Shown: positions 15,424-22,225 of the stretch, one piece after another | Layout: every line of letters starts with the position of its first letter | Numbering within the stretch: the stretch's first letter is position 1 | NCBI RefSeq assembly: GCF_000720725.1 | Contig: NZ_JOCQ01000004.1 | Location: 109,472-173,471 of the forward strand | Length of the DNA: 64,000 bases | From: Streptomyces rimosus subsp. rimosus | Lineage (GTDB): Bacteria; Actinomycetota; Actinomycetes; Streptomycetales; Streptomycetaceae | Reading direction: 5' to 3' | Notes under the pieces: generated by a model | What the model saw: only the letters and a program-made list of their open reading frames with translations | Told to the model about the DNA's origin: nothing | Databases searched by the model: none | Position numbers and translations under genes: made by a program

Positions 15424-15939
15424 GTGGCAGAAGAATTCATCCGGCTGCTGATGTGCAAGGACTGCAAGTCCATCGAGGAGCTACCTGACCACGAGGGAAC
15501 TCCGCACGAGGACCACCTCCTGGGAAACCTGGTACGCCGCCACCGTTTCCCGGACGGCAACCCGCATACGGCCCACCCCCTGGTACGCATAGCCAAGAAG
15601 AACTGGGGTAACGCCGAACACCGGCAGGCCATCCTCACCAAGCTCAACGAGGCCGTCGCCAACGGCGGCTCCGACGGCCTGGGAGCCGAGTTCTACGGAC
15701 TCAAGGACACCTTCCGCGAAGACGCCTTGTCCTGCTGGAAGAAGCACAACCGCACCCTCGACTGCGGGGACTTCCGAAGCAAGCGCGTCATGCTCACCCC
15801 CGGCACCGCCACCGAACGCAAGGCCGCCGGCCTCCCCAAGTACCGCTCCGCCAAGGACCGCTACCTCTGCGATTTCTGCCCGGTCATGAACCGCGTCCGT
15901 GCTGACCACTACGACAAGACCGCCGCCAAGGAGAGCTGA
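15424..15939 (+). CDS. Cysteine-rich phage protein of unknown function
   Basis: 171 aa, GTG start with a ccaggag site. Cysteine pairs CKDC (about residues 11-14) and CDFC (about 150-153), with C109 and C118 between, suggest two separated zinc sites. The middle is helical and charged. Stop overlaps the next ATG (TGATG), opening a run of tightly coupled small genes. No family name recognised. Confidence 0.7.
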   Translation: MAEEFIRLLMCKDCKSIEELPDHEGTPHEDHLLGNLVRRHRFPDGNPHTAHPLVRIAKKNWGNAEHRQAILTKLNEAVANGGSDGLGAEFYGLKDTFREDALSCWKKHNRTLDCGDFRSKRVMLTPGTATERKAAGLPKYRSAKDRYLCDFCPVMNRVRADHYDKTAAKES

Positions 15940-16172
15940 TGCCGAAGCCCAGCATCGGACGCATAGTCCACTACCGGTCTTACGGAACTCCCGGTGGGGA
16001 GCACCGACCAGCATGTCGCTTCGCCATCATCACTGAGACCCACGACGACGAACGTGCCAGCCTTGTCGTCTTCAACCCCAACGGTCTCTACTTCGACCGC
16101 GGCTGCCCCTACGACGAGGCCGGCCAGCTCGGAGGCACCTGGCACTGGCCCGAGCGCATCAAGGAGAGCTGA
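15939..16172 (+). CDS. 77-aa beta-rich protein of unknown function
   Basis: Begins MPKPSIGRIVHYRSYGTPGG; a compact beta-type sequence (IGRIVHYRS ... CRFAIITETHDD ... ASLVVFNPNGLYFD ... GTWHWPERI) resembling small phage proteins with an SH3-like barrel. Coupled by overlapping stop/start on both sides. Function unknown. Confidence 0.65.
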   Translation: MPKPSIGRIVHYRSYGTPGGEHRPACRFAIITETHDDERASLVVFNPNGLYFDRGCPYDEAGQLGGTWHWPERIKES

Positions 16173-16483
16173 TGCCCACAGCGAAGAAGACCGCGGCCAA
16201 GAAGCCGAGCGCGGGGGAGACCGCAGCCAAGGGCGGTAAGTGGACCGGCGGCACGACCAAAAAGGGCTACGGCTCCGTACGCGATCCCAAGACCGGCAAG
16301 GTGACCTACGCCCACCGCCTGGCCGCGGAGAAGAAGCTGGGCCGCAAGCTGCGCTCGGACGAAACCGTTGACCACAAGAACGGCGACTACACCGACAACC
16401 GGCCCAGCAACCTGCGTGTCGTATCCCGAGCCGAAAACACCCGCCTCCGCCACCAGCGAGACAAGAAGAAGGGCAATAAGTGA
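16172..16483 (+). CDS. Small HNH endonuclease
   Basis: 103 aa. A lysine/alanine-rich N-terminal tail (about 35 residues) precedes an HNH core: KVTYAHRLAAEKKLGRKL, VDHKNGDYTDNRPSNLRVVS (catalytic His and Asn) and a basic end. Phages often carry such proteins beside packaging or modification genes as nicking or homing enzymes. GTGA overlap with the next gene. Confidence 0.85.
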   Translation: MPTAKKTAAKKPSAGETAAKGGKWTGGTTKKGYGSVRDPKTGKVTYAHRLAAEKKLGRKLRSDETVDHKNGDYTDNRPSNLRVVSRAENTRLRHQRDKKKGNK

Positions 16484-16686
16484 GTGCCGCGGAACACATT
16501 TTAGGGTTCTGGGTTGGCATAGCCATCTACGAGACGTACCTGCTCATCAGCCCTCACTTCGGTGACACCTTCACAGAGCGTTGGGCAGCCTGGAAGGAGA
16601 GGCATAGCCGCACGGGAGTGATCATCTTCTACGCTGCGTGTCTCGGGCTTCCCACAGCCTTACTACTTCGTGCTTTGACCACTTGA
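16480..16686 (+). CDS. 68-aa two-span membrane protein
   Basis: GTG start overlapping the HNH stop. Hydrophobic segments at about residues 6-25 (ILGFWVGIAIYETYLLIS) and 46-66 (GVIIFYAACLGLPTALLLRA) with an Arg/Lys loop between. It could be a second holin, an antiholin or an exclusion protein; no evidence favours one of these. Confidence 0.65.
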   Translation: MSAAEHILGFWVGIAIYETYLLISPHFGDTFTERWAAWKERHSRTGVIIFYAACLGLPTALLLRALTT

Positions 16687-16714
16687 TCCCACGGCGCTAC
16701 TAACAGTTCTTCTC

Positions 16715-16748
16715 GGGCCACTCATAGCTTCAGTCCTATGAGTGGCCC
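16715..16748 (+). promoter_or_regulatory. 13-bp perfect hairpin containing the start codon of the next gene
   Basis: gggccactcatag (16715-16727) pairs exactly with ctatgagtggccc (16736-16748), 8-nt loop. The ATG of the nucleotidyltransferase-like gene (16738) lies inside the right arm and no Shine-Dalgarno sequence is visible upstream. The hairpin may block translation, or may mark a terminator followed by a leaderless start. Confidence 0.65.
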
Positions 16749-17718
16749 CAACGCTTTCTACGAACGACTCACTGAGTCCCTCGCCGACATCGCCGACCCG
16801 GAGCAGGGTGGCAGCGGGTACTTCTCCGAGCCATCTGACACGCTCGACCCGAACCTTTTTGACGGCACGCACATCAGGGCAGACGTACGCGACTGGATTC
16901 TCCGCACCCTGAGCGACTTCTTCATGGTCACCCCAGGATTCAACCAGTGGGCCGAAGTCTGGCTCGCCGGGTCCGGCATCACCTACCAATGGGCAGCCGA
17001 CCGAGGCAACGGAGACCTTGACGTACTCATCGGTGTCGACTTCCCCCAGTTCGCTCACTACAACGACCAGTACGCCGGACTCACCTCCGAAGAGGTAGCC
17101 AAGCTCGTCAACGAGTCACTGCGCAGCGCGCTATGGCCCACCACGGCCACCGTCCAGATCGGGACAGGCACCTACGAGGTCACCTTCTACTGGAACTCGG
17201 CGCACGGCGTGAAGGACATCAAGGCCATCAACCCCTACGCGGCGTACTCCCTCACCCGCGACGAGTGGACCATCGAGCCGCCCAAGTTGCCCACCGATCC
17301 CCGCTCCAGTTACCCCGACGAGTACGCCGAAGCAGCAACACGCGACGAGCAGCAGGCCAAGCGCCTGCTCGACCGGTACCGCAACCTCTCCAGCAGCCTC
17401 TCCGCCCTCGCCAAGGGCAGCCCCGGCTGGATGAACGCCGCGGCCGAACTGCGCCAGGTCATCGCCGAGGCCACCACCCTCTACGACGGCATCCACCTCG
17501 GCCGGCGCCAGGCATTCAGCCCCCAAGGCAGCGGCTACGCCGATTTCAACAACTACCGGTGGCAGGCCGCCAAGGAACGAGGCACTGCCCAGACACTGCG
17601 CCAGCTCAAGGAAGTCGGGGTCACAGCGCAACAGTCCACCGATGTTGCCCTGTACGGACAGGTCATCGACGACGCCCAGACCGCCCTGCTCAAGGCCGCA
17701 CTGTGGGGCCGGCGTTGA
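16738..17718 (+). CDS. Nucleotidyltransferase-fold protein
   Basis: 326 aa. Residues 76-101 carry a Pol-beta-type nucleotidyltransferase signature: G78-S79, then D93-L-D95 in GDLDVLIGVD (GS...DxD). A third carboxylate may be the Glu in TYEVTFYWN. The C-terminal part (about 180-326) is helical and charged. Families with this fold add nucleotides to tRNA, proteins or small molecules, or act in toxin-antitoxin and defence systems; the substrate cannot be told here. The stop overlaps the TTG start of the HAD-like gene, which is followed by the TGT-like gene, so the three are probably one functional unit. Confidence 0.65.
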   Translation: MSGPNAFYERLTESLADIADPEQGGSGYFSEPSDTLDPNLFDGTHIRADVRDWILRTLSDFFMVTPGFNQWAEVWLAGSGITYQWAADRGNGDLDVLIGVDFPQFAHYNDQYAGLTSEEVAKLVNESLRSALWPTTATVQIGTGTYEVTFYWNSAHGVKDIKAINPYAAYSLTRDEWTIEPPKLPTDPRSSYPDEYAEAATRDEQQAKRLLDRYRNLSSSLSALAKGSPGWMNAAAELRQVIAEATTLYDGIHLGRRQAFSPQGSGYADFNNYRWQAAKERGTAQTLRQLKEVGVTAQQSTDVALYGQVIDDAQTALLKAALWGRR

Positions 17719-18206
17719 ACATCGCGATCACCATCGACGGAGTCCTGCGCAACCGCGAGACCGGTGGCGCCATCAACGCCGGCAAGGCGCTCTACCAGGC
17801 TCTTGCCCTCGACCACGCGCTGTACCTCCTCACCGAGGACCGCGACCCGCCTGCCACTCAGCAGTGGCTCGCCTTCAACGGCTTCACAGCGCACATGCGG
17901 ATCGTCAGCCCACCGCAGACCTCAAGAGCTGTAAAGCCGGCCGACGTGCGCCTGGAGTGCCTCGGACATCTCACCGGCACCGGCATGAAGGTGGACCTGG
18001 TCGTCGAGCCTGACCCTGCCGTCAGCGTCAAGCTGCTGGCCCGCGGCTACCCCGTAGCAACGCTCACGCTGCCGCACTTCGCCAAGCCGGAATGGCGCCC
18101 GGACTACCAACAGGGCCTGCGCCCCTGGTCCGAACTGGTCGCAGAGACCGAAGCCCAGGCCCACGCTCACGCCACTGATCCCCGCCGCACCGCCGAGCCT
18201 CTCTAG
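17715..18206 (+). CDS. HAD-like protein lacking the usual nucleophile Asp
   Basis: 163 aa from a TTG overlapping the previous stop. The order of features follows the HAD phosphatase fold: motif I position AITIDGVLRN (residues 4-13), motif II LLTED (about 38-42) and motif IV DLVVEPDP (about 95). In active HAD enzymes motif I is DxDGx; here the first Asp, the nucleophile, is Thr (T6-I-D8-G). It may therefore be a non-catalytic binding protein or a divergent enzyme. Remote assignment, moderate confidence. Confidence 0.55.
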   Translation: MNIAITIDGVLRNRETGGAINAGKALYQALALDHALYLLTEDRDPPATQQWLAFNGFTAHMRIVSPPQTSRAVKPADVRLECLGHLTGTGMKVDLVVEPDPAVSVKLLARGYPVATLTLPHFAKPEWRPDYQQGLRPWSELVAETEAQAHAHATDPRRTAEPL

Positions 18207-18213
18207 GACAGCC

Positions 18214-19497
18214 ATGCACATCTACCAGGCGGGTACCGAATTCCCCGTCTACCGTCGCCTGCTCACCGCTGAAGGGTGGCTTGACCAGAGCCTGAGCTAC
18301 TGGGGCCTACGCAAGCGGACCAAGTTCACCAAGCCCTTTCGTATCGACGAGCACTTCGACGCCGGCGCACACGTACTGCTTGACTCCGGCACCTACGCCC
18401 TCAACAACAGCCCAGGATCGGGGCCGGAGGACGAGGAACTGCCGGGCATCGCCGACCACTACTACGACCAGGTCGTAGACCCGAACCTGCACCGGATCGA
18501 CTTCTTCGTGGAGTTCGACGCACTACGCCTCGACCCCACCTACCAGATGAAGCGCCTGCCCTGGCTTGAAGAACGGCGCCACAAAGCCGTCATCGTCTGG
18601 CACCCCGGACAGGATCTGGACGCCATCTGCGAAGCCTGGCCCAACGTCGCCGTCCCCAAGGACGCCATCGACGACCACCTCACGCAGCGCCTGGTGCGCC
18701 TTGCCAAGGCCGGCGTCCGACTCTTCGGCCTCGGTATCACCAAGCCCGAGCTGATGCAGAAGGTCCCCTTCCACGCCGTCACCAGTACGAGCTGGCTCTC
18801 CCCGTCCCAGTTCGGGGACACCATCTGGTACTCCGGCGGACAGCTACGCCGGTACCCGAAGAAGATGAAGGACCGTGCGCGGGCACGACATCGGCAGGAG
18901 TTCATCGACGCTGGGTACGACATCGCCCTCGTCGACCAGGACGACAGCACCGAGGTTCTCCGGCTGTCCCTCCACGCCTGGCGCGCCTTCATGCAGCAGC
19001 TCAACGGCAGGGGAGTAACTACTACCCCCGAAACGGCAACTGAGGAAAACCCGGATCGGGCCCCAGAGCCAGTTGATACCCGTGCTGTTGAGGAGCGGCA
19101 CGACGGAGTTACTACGCTCGCCGCTTGGTACCAGCCGGCGCCTCCGGTCATCCGAACCAAAGAGCAGCTCGCCGACGCCGAAGCAACGGTTCTGGAGCTG
19201 CAACTCGGCCGCGTCTTCAAACGAGCCCGCGCTGAAGAGTCTTACGGCGACACCGAGCTGGACCCTGTCCTGTCTGAGGAAATCGACAGGTGGAGCAAGC
19301 TCGCGGCCAGCAAGCGCAAGACCGACGAGGCATCCGTCAGCATCTCCATCAAGGCCAGCCAGAAGGGCGCCGCGGAGACCGGACTCATCTCACGGCTCTT
19401 CGGAAGCAATGACGCCCAACCCCAGCGTGCTCTTCCCGCGCCCGCTGCCGAAGCCACTGACCAGACCATCGTCGACGCTGACGTAATTGAGGACTGA
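18214..19497 (+). CDS. tRNA-guanine-transglycosylase/DpdA-like protein
   Basis: 427 aa. The N-terminal 250 residues resemble the TIM-barrel of phage TGT/DpdA-type proteins: LLDSGTYAL (D57), FFVEFDALRLDP (about 97-108), the barrel-end FGLGITKPEL (171-180) and HAVTSTSWLSPSQFG (187-201). TGT enzymes swap guanine for 7-deazaguanines in tRNA; DpdA homologues do this in DNA and protect phages from restriction. Oddity: related proteins, as I recall them, have Asp where this one has Thr in the V-T-S-T-S-W motif. Residues about 265-427 are a separate, mostly helical and acidic extension with a low-complexity end. No queuosine-precursor genes are seen in the window, so any base would come from the host or from genes outside. 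Confidence 0.6.
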   Translation: MHIYQAGTEFPVYRRLLTAEGWLDQSLSYWGLRKRTKFTKPFRIDEHFDAGAHVLLDSGTYALNNSPGSGPEDEELPGIADHYYDQVVDPNLHRIDFFVEFDALRLDPTYQMKRLPWLEERRHKAVIVWHPGQDLDAICEAWPNVAVPKDAIDDHLTQRLVRLAKAGVRLFGLGITKPELMQKVPFHAVTSTSWLSPSQFGDTIWYSGGQLRRYPKKMKDRARARHRQEFIDAGYDIALVDQDDSTEVLRLSLHAWRAFMQQLNGRGVTTTPETATEENPDRAPEPVDTRAVEERHDGVTTLAAWYQPAPPVIRTKEQLADAEATVLELQLGRVFKRARAEESYGDTELDPVLSEEIDRWSKLAASKRKTDEASVSISIKASQKGAAETGLISRLFGSNDAQPQRALPAPAAEATDQTIVDADVIED

Positions 19498-19498
19498 A

Positions 19499-19648
19499 AT
19501 GACTACTAACTACTCAGGTGCTGGCGACCACTGGAACCACGGTCACGACGACGAGCTGATAGAGAAGCCCTGCCCGAGATGCCGCGGACGCTGGCCCCAG
19601 GTTGATGCCTGCGTCGAGTGTGAAGGCGACGGCACCGTCCTGGTATGA
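19499..19648 (+). CDS. 49-aa DnaJ-type zinc-finger protein
   Basis: Contains CPRCRGRW and CVECEGDG, the paired CxxCxGxG motifs of the DnaJ zinc finger, preceded by a His/Asp-rich start (GAGDHWNHGHDDE). ATG lies 1 bp after the stop of the TGT-like gene. Such mini-DnaJ fingers are common in actinophages; the partner is unknown. Confidence 0.7.
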   Translation: MTTNYSGAGDHWNHGHDDELIEKPCPRCRGRWPQVDACVECEGDGTVLV

Positions 19649-19656
19649 GAAATGAG

Positions 19657-19688
19657 GGGAGAGCCCAGAGGGCGGACTGGGCTCTCCC
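19657..19688. terminator. Bidirectional terminator between convergent genes
   Basis: Perfect 12-bp stem gggagagcccag (19657-19668) / ctgggctctccc (19677-19688) lying between the + strand zinc-finger gene and the - strand membrane-protein gene. Confidence 0.82.
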
Positions 19689-19693
19689 AGGGG

Positions 19694-19807
19694 CTACCGA
19701 CGCTTCCGGTGCTTCCCTTCACCGAGGAACCGTTCGGCGAGCCAGACGGCTCCGAGGCCGACAATCGCCGTGGCGGCGCACACGAGTGCAACCCACACCT
19801 GAGACAT
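19694..19807 (-). CDS. 37-aa single-pass membrane protein, lysogen-side gene
   Basis: Reads MSQVWVALVCAATAIVGLGA and ends in a strongly basic tail (GEGKHRKRR). One transmembrane segment, then positive residues, which by the positive-inside rule would be cytoplasmic. Ribosome site aggagga 4 bp before the ATG. Transcribed in the integrase direction, opposite to the lytic genes, so it may be made in the lysogen. No family recognised. Confidence 0.7.
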   Translation of the reverse strand: MSQVWVALVCAATAIVGLGAVWLAERFLGEGKHRKRR

Positions 19808-19810
19808 GCT

Positions 19811-19835
19811 TCCTCCTGTTTTCGGGCATGAAAAA
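19811..19835 (-). repeat. 25-nt conserved leader, copy 1
   Basis: Read on the - strand: T-run of a terminator, then CATGCCCGAAAACAGGAGGA, which supplies the ribosome site of the 37-aa gene. Matches copy 2 (20252-20276) at 24 of 25 positions. Confidence 0.85.
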
Positions 19836-19858
19836 ACCCGTCCCAGACTGGGACGGGT
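19831..19858 (-). terminator. Intrinsic terminator on the - strand
   Basis: Stem acccgtccca/tgggacgggt (10 bp, 3-nt loop) followed on the - strand by TTTTTT. Lies between the 121-aa gene and the 37-aa gene. Confidence 0.88.
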
Positions 19859-19879
19859 GGCCGGCCTTCTGCCGACGAC

Positions 19880-20245
19880 CTACTTCGGGCACCCTTCGTG
19901 TTCCGCGGTGCAGGCGTGTACCCCGAGCGCGGTGACCCCTCCCGGCGTCCTGGCCAATACAGCCATGCCAGCGGCCAGCGCCGAAAGTACTCCTGTCGCG
20001 CGGGTCTTTCCCTTCGTCGGATACTGGAAAGCGTCGGCCTTGTACGCGATCACATACGCGGCCCTCTCCGCCATGGGAGCCAGCTCCGCGTCCGACTTTC
20101 CTTGCTGCTCGGTTATGAAAAGCGGGATCAGACCGAGCAACCCCAGCGCGACGTTCTCCCAGAAGTAGTCGCGTTCTACGTCCTCGTCGTAGACGCTCGT
20201 GGTGTAACCCACCGGCCCGTGATCTTTCGCCGCTGCTTCGGACAC
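19880..20245 (-). CDS. 121-aa membrane protein, lysogen-side gene
   Basis: GTG 20245 is chosen because aggaggagagaca precedes it; the open frame extends back to 20320 but that part runs through a terminator hairpin. Acidic N-terminus, a hydrophobic segment ENVALGLLGLIPLFI (about 30-45), and a second one ATGVLSALAAGMAVLARTPG (about 86-105). Two cysteines near the C-terminus. Same strand as the integrase. It could be a superinfection-exclusion or other lysogenic-conversion protein; this is inference from orientation and topology. Confidence 0.7.
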   Translation of the reverse strand: MSEAAAKDHGPVGYTTSVYDEDVERDYFWENVALGLLGLIPLFITEQQGKSDAELAPMAERAAYVIAYKADAFQYPTKGKTRATGVLSALAAGMAVLARTPGGVTALGVHACTAEHEGCPK

Positions 20246-20251
20246 TGTCTC

Positions 20252-20276
20252 TCCTCCTGTTTTCGGGCGTGAAAAA
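20252..20276 (-). repeat. 25-nt conserved leader, copy 2
   Basis: Read on the - strand: TTTTTCACGCCCGAAAACAG followed by GAGGA, joining the terminator T-run to the ribosome site of the 121-aa gene. One mismatch to copy 1. Confidence 0.85.
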
Positions 20277-20297
20277 GGGCCCCGCATCGGGGGCCCT
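20276..20297 (-). terminator. Intrinsic terminator downstream of the integrase
   Basis: Stem agggcccc (20276-20283) / ggggccct (20290-20297), 6-nt loop; on the - strand it is followed by TTTTTC. About 220 bp beyond the integrase stop and directly before the leader of the 121-aa gene. Confidence 0.85.
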
Positions 20298-20362
20298 AAC
20301 TGTTTCTTTGTGCGCTCCATAGGCTCGCCTCAGATTCCGAAATCCGGGGCCGAGGAGGGCGA

Positions 20363-20548
20363 ATGGAAGACCAGGGTATGCCAGAGGTAGTGTCGCTGTC
20401 TGCGGTGCGCGAGGGCATCTCGCCAGAAGAGCAAGAGTGCTGGGACGGGTTTTGGTCGGTGCTGGGCCGGGCGGCCTACCGCGTCTGGCAAGAAGCAGGC
20501 AACCCGGCCGTTGGAAATCAGGAGACTAGTTCGAACGGGTCCGCTTGA
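20363..20548 (+). CDS. 61-aa acidic protein convergent with the integrase
   Basis: Reads MEDQGMPEVVSLSAVREGIS and continues with a Trp-rich helix (ECWDGFWSVLGRAAYRVW). Ribosome site gaggagggcga. Its last 31 bp overlap the 3' end of the integrase gene tail to tail. A small protein beside a serine integrase is a natural place for a recombination directionality factor, but RDFs share no common sequence, so this is only a possibility. Confidence 0.6.
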   Translation: MEDQGMPEVVSLSAVREGISPEEQECWDGFWSVLGRAAYRVWQEAGNPAVGNQETSSNGSA

Positions 20549-22146
20549 GCCTGCGCGTCCCACTTCGCGATTATCTCGATTCGGGCTCGATCGCCTCGGC
20601 CCGTCGCCTTATACACCTTGATGTGATCGATGACCGTCTTGAGTGCATTGCGCTTCTCGTGATTGGTTAGTTTGGGCCATAGGTCCCTCAGGTCGAGGAG
20701 AGCCGCGCTGTTCGGTATGCGGTTGCTGGAAATAGACTCGCGGAGAAGGTCGGCCCGGGACTCTAGGGTGTCTCTGTCGGCTTCGAACTCTTCTTTCTTG
20801 TCGGAGTAGGTTTCCGCGTCGATCAAACCTTCCAGCCAGCCGTCGGCGAGCTTACTCAGCTTCGTTTTTATCTTCGTAAGGTCCGTCTCTATAAGTGTCA
20901 GTTTCGATTCCGCGCTGTCTGCTGCTGTCATGCGTTGCAATGCCAATTCACCCATGTCGCTAGCCTTCACTCTCTCGTCTAACCACTCGTAAACGAGGCG
21001 CTCGACCCTGTCAAGTGAGACCGCGGCGCCTGTGCACGAGCGGTTCGGGACGTGAGGGCAGCGCATAATCTTTCGGTAGCCGCCCTTAGTGCGCATGAGG
21101 CTAGCGGCGACCATCTTGGAGTGACACGCGGTGTTGTCTATGCGTGTTCCCTGACAGCGAAGGAGTCCAGAAACTGCGTACTTAGGGGCGCGATCATGCC
21201 CGCCTTTAGCTTTGCGACGCTTCCTCTTATACGCCTCCCATACCTCTTCTTCGATGATGGCTTTGTGCTTACCCTTGATCCAGATGTCGAATGACTCTGG
21301 TTTGTTGTTCTTGGGCTTGGATTCTCGAAGTTCTTCGCTGCGGGCCCGGATGTACCCGGCGGCGAAACCGGTATCCATGACCTGAAGCAGCGTGGTTGCC
21401 GTGAGGTAGTTCCCTTCGGTGGAACGAATGCCTAGCTTCACGCTGTCTTTAACTATGGACGCGACAGACTCCTCGGAGTAGTGAAGGTTTAGTTTCTTGT
21501 CCTTCAATCCTAGGTAGCGGTAGTACGCCGCTCGGTAGAAAGGCTCGATGACTGAGTTGGGCTGAAGAATACCTTCGCACGTCTTGCATCGAACAAACGC
21601 TCTCGGGTTGTCCTCGCTTCGACGGCAATCAGGGCAGCGGTCGTATCCGAACCGCTCACGTCCGTTGTGTGGTCTACCACTCTTGCGACGGCGTTCGTGA
21701 GTCTCCTTCCAGCTATCCCCGATGAGGTTTGTTTGTAGCTCGGAGATGAGAAGCATTTGGTCGCGGCCGAATTTTCCGGTCGTCGTCTTGGTGTCGAAGT
21801 GTTCAGTGGCTGCGAGGAGTTCGCCACCAACTTCTTCGAGAATCCTGATGTGGCGTTTAGATAGCTCGATGTTGCGGCCAAAGCGAGACCACTTCCAAAC
21901 GAGCACACACTCAGCTTCTCCAGCTTCTACTCGCTGGATGATGCGCATGATTTTGCGCTTGGCGAAGTCGCGGCCGGTCTTATCCAAGTCGTATACGACG
22001 TCAACGATGTCGATACCTTGTTGTGTAGCGAATGGCAGGCAAGAGGCTAGTTGCTGCTGTGGGCTGTAGCCTTCCTCCTTCTCCTGCGAGACGCGGATGT
22101 AGACGATCGCGCGCCGCCGGAGGCGGGGCAGTGACTTTCGGGACAT
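20518..22146 (-). CDS. int: Large serine integrase
   Basis: 542 aa. Catalyses attP x attB integration. N-terminal resolvase domain (about 12-160) with YIRVS placing the nucleophile at Ser20 and the conserved WKWSRFGRN region. Recombinase domain from about 165 (RFGYD) with an internal CPDC/CKTC zinc knuckle. Zinc-ribbon domain about 325-395 (LLRCQG ... MRCPH ... RSC), then a long coiled coil (about 415-490) of the type that controls directionality. The start lies about 60 bp from the attachment junction, as usual for serine-integrase phages. Its codon use is clearly lower in G+C than both neighbours, marking foreign origin. Confidence 0.96.
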   Translation of the reverse strand: MSRKSLPRLRRRAIVYIRVSQEKEEGYSPQQQLASCLPFATQQGIDIVDVVYDLDKTGRDFAKRKIMRIIQRVEAGEAECVLVWKWSRFGRNIELSKRHIRILEEVGGELLAATEHFDTKTTTGKFGRDQMLLISELQTNLIGDSWKETHERRRKSGRPHNGRERFGYDRCPDCRRSEDNPRAFVRCKTCEGILQPNSVIEPFYRAAYYRYLGLKDKKLNLHYSEESVASIVKDSVKLGIRSTEGNYLTATTLLQVMDTGFAAGYIRARSEELRESKPKNNKPESFDIWIKGKHKAIIEEEVWEAYKRKRRKAKGGHDRAPKYAVSGLLRCQGTRIDNTACHSKMVAASLMRTKGGYRKIMRCPHVPNRSCTGAAVSLDRVERLVYEWLDERVKASDMGELALQRMTAADSAESKLTLIETDLTKIKTKLSKLADGWLEGLIDAETYSDKKEEFEADRDTLESRADLLRESISSNRIPNSAALLDLRDLWPKLTNHEKRNALKTVIDHIKVYKATGRGDRARIEIIAKWDAQAQADPFELVS

Positions 22147-22194
22147 GCGCTCTCCAATTCCTTCTGCTTTTCACGCTATGGCGAAAGCGGAGGA

Positions 22195-22225
22195 TGTTGT
22201 TAAGGCATGTTCGTAGACACCGGGA
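22195..22225. other. Phage-host attachment junction (attR or attL)
   Basis: Phage-like sequence (ggatgttgttaaggc, with an in-frame TAA) passes into poxB coding sequence (gacaccgggatgtgcaac, V-D-T-G-M-C-N) within this interval. The rare GTA codon just before gacacc suggests that the crossover is close to 22,210-22,216. The exact core dinucleotide cannot be set without the other junction or an uninterrupted poxB. Confidence 0.75.

Larger units (their letters stand above)
1..22210. mobile_element. Integrated temperate phage (prophage), right-hand part
   Basis: Seen: more than 35 short, tightly packed genes with phage functions (DNA polymerase, RNR, RecA-like, WhiB-like, endolysin, probable holin, serine integrase), ending at a large serine integrase whose start lies about 60 bp from a decapitated host gene (poxB). 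Codon use is less G+C-extreme than in the flanking chromosome, most clearly in the integrase. The left junction and the head, tail and packaging genes are outside the window. No immunity repressor was recognised here. Two lesions (the stop-containing methyltransferase and an abnormal nuclease tail) could mean early decay, but the core modules look intact. The right boundary is accurate to about 20 bp. Confidence 0.93.

Noticed and set aside
20246..20320. 25-residue N-terminal extension of the 121-aa membrane protein
   Set aside because: It would translate through an intrinsic terminator; GTG 20245 has its own strong ribosome site.
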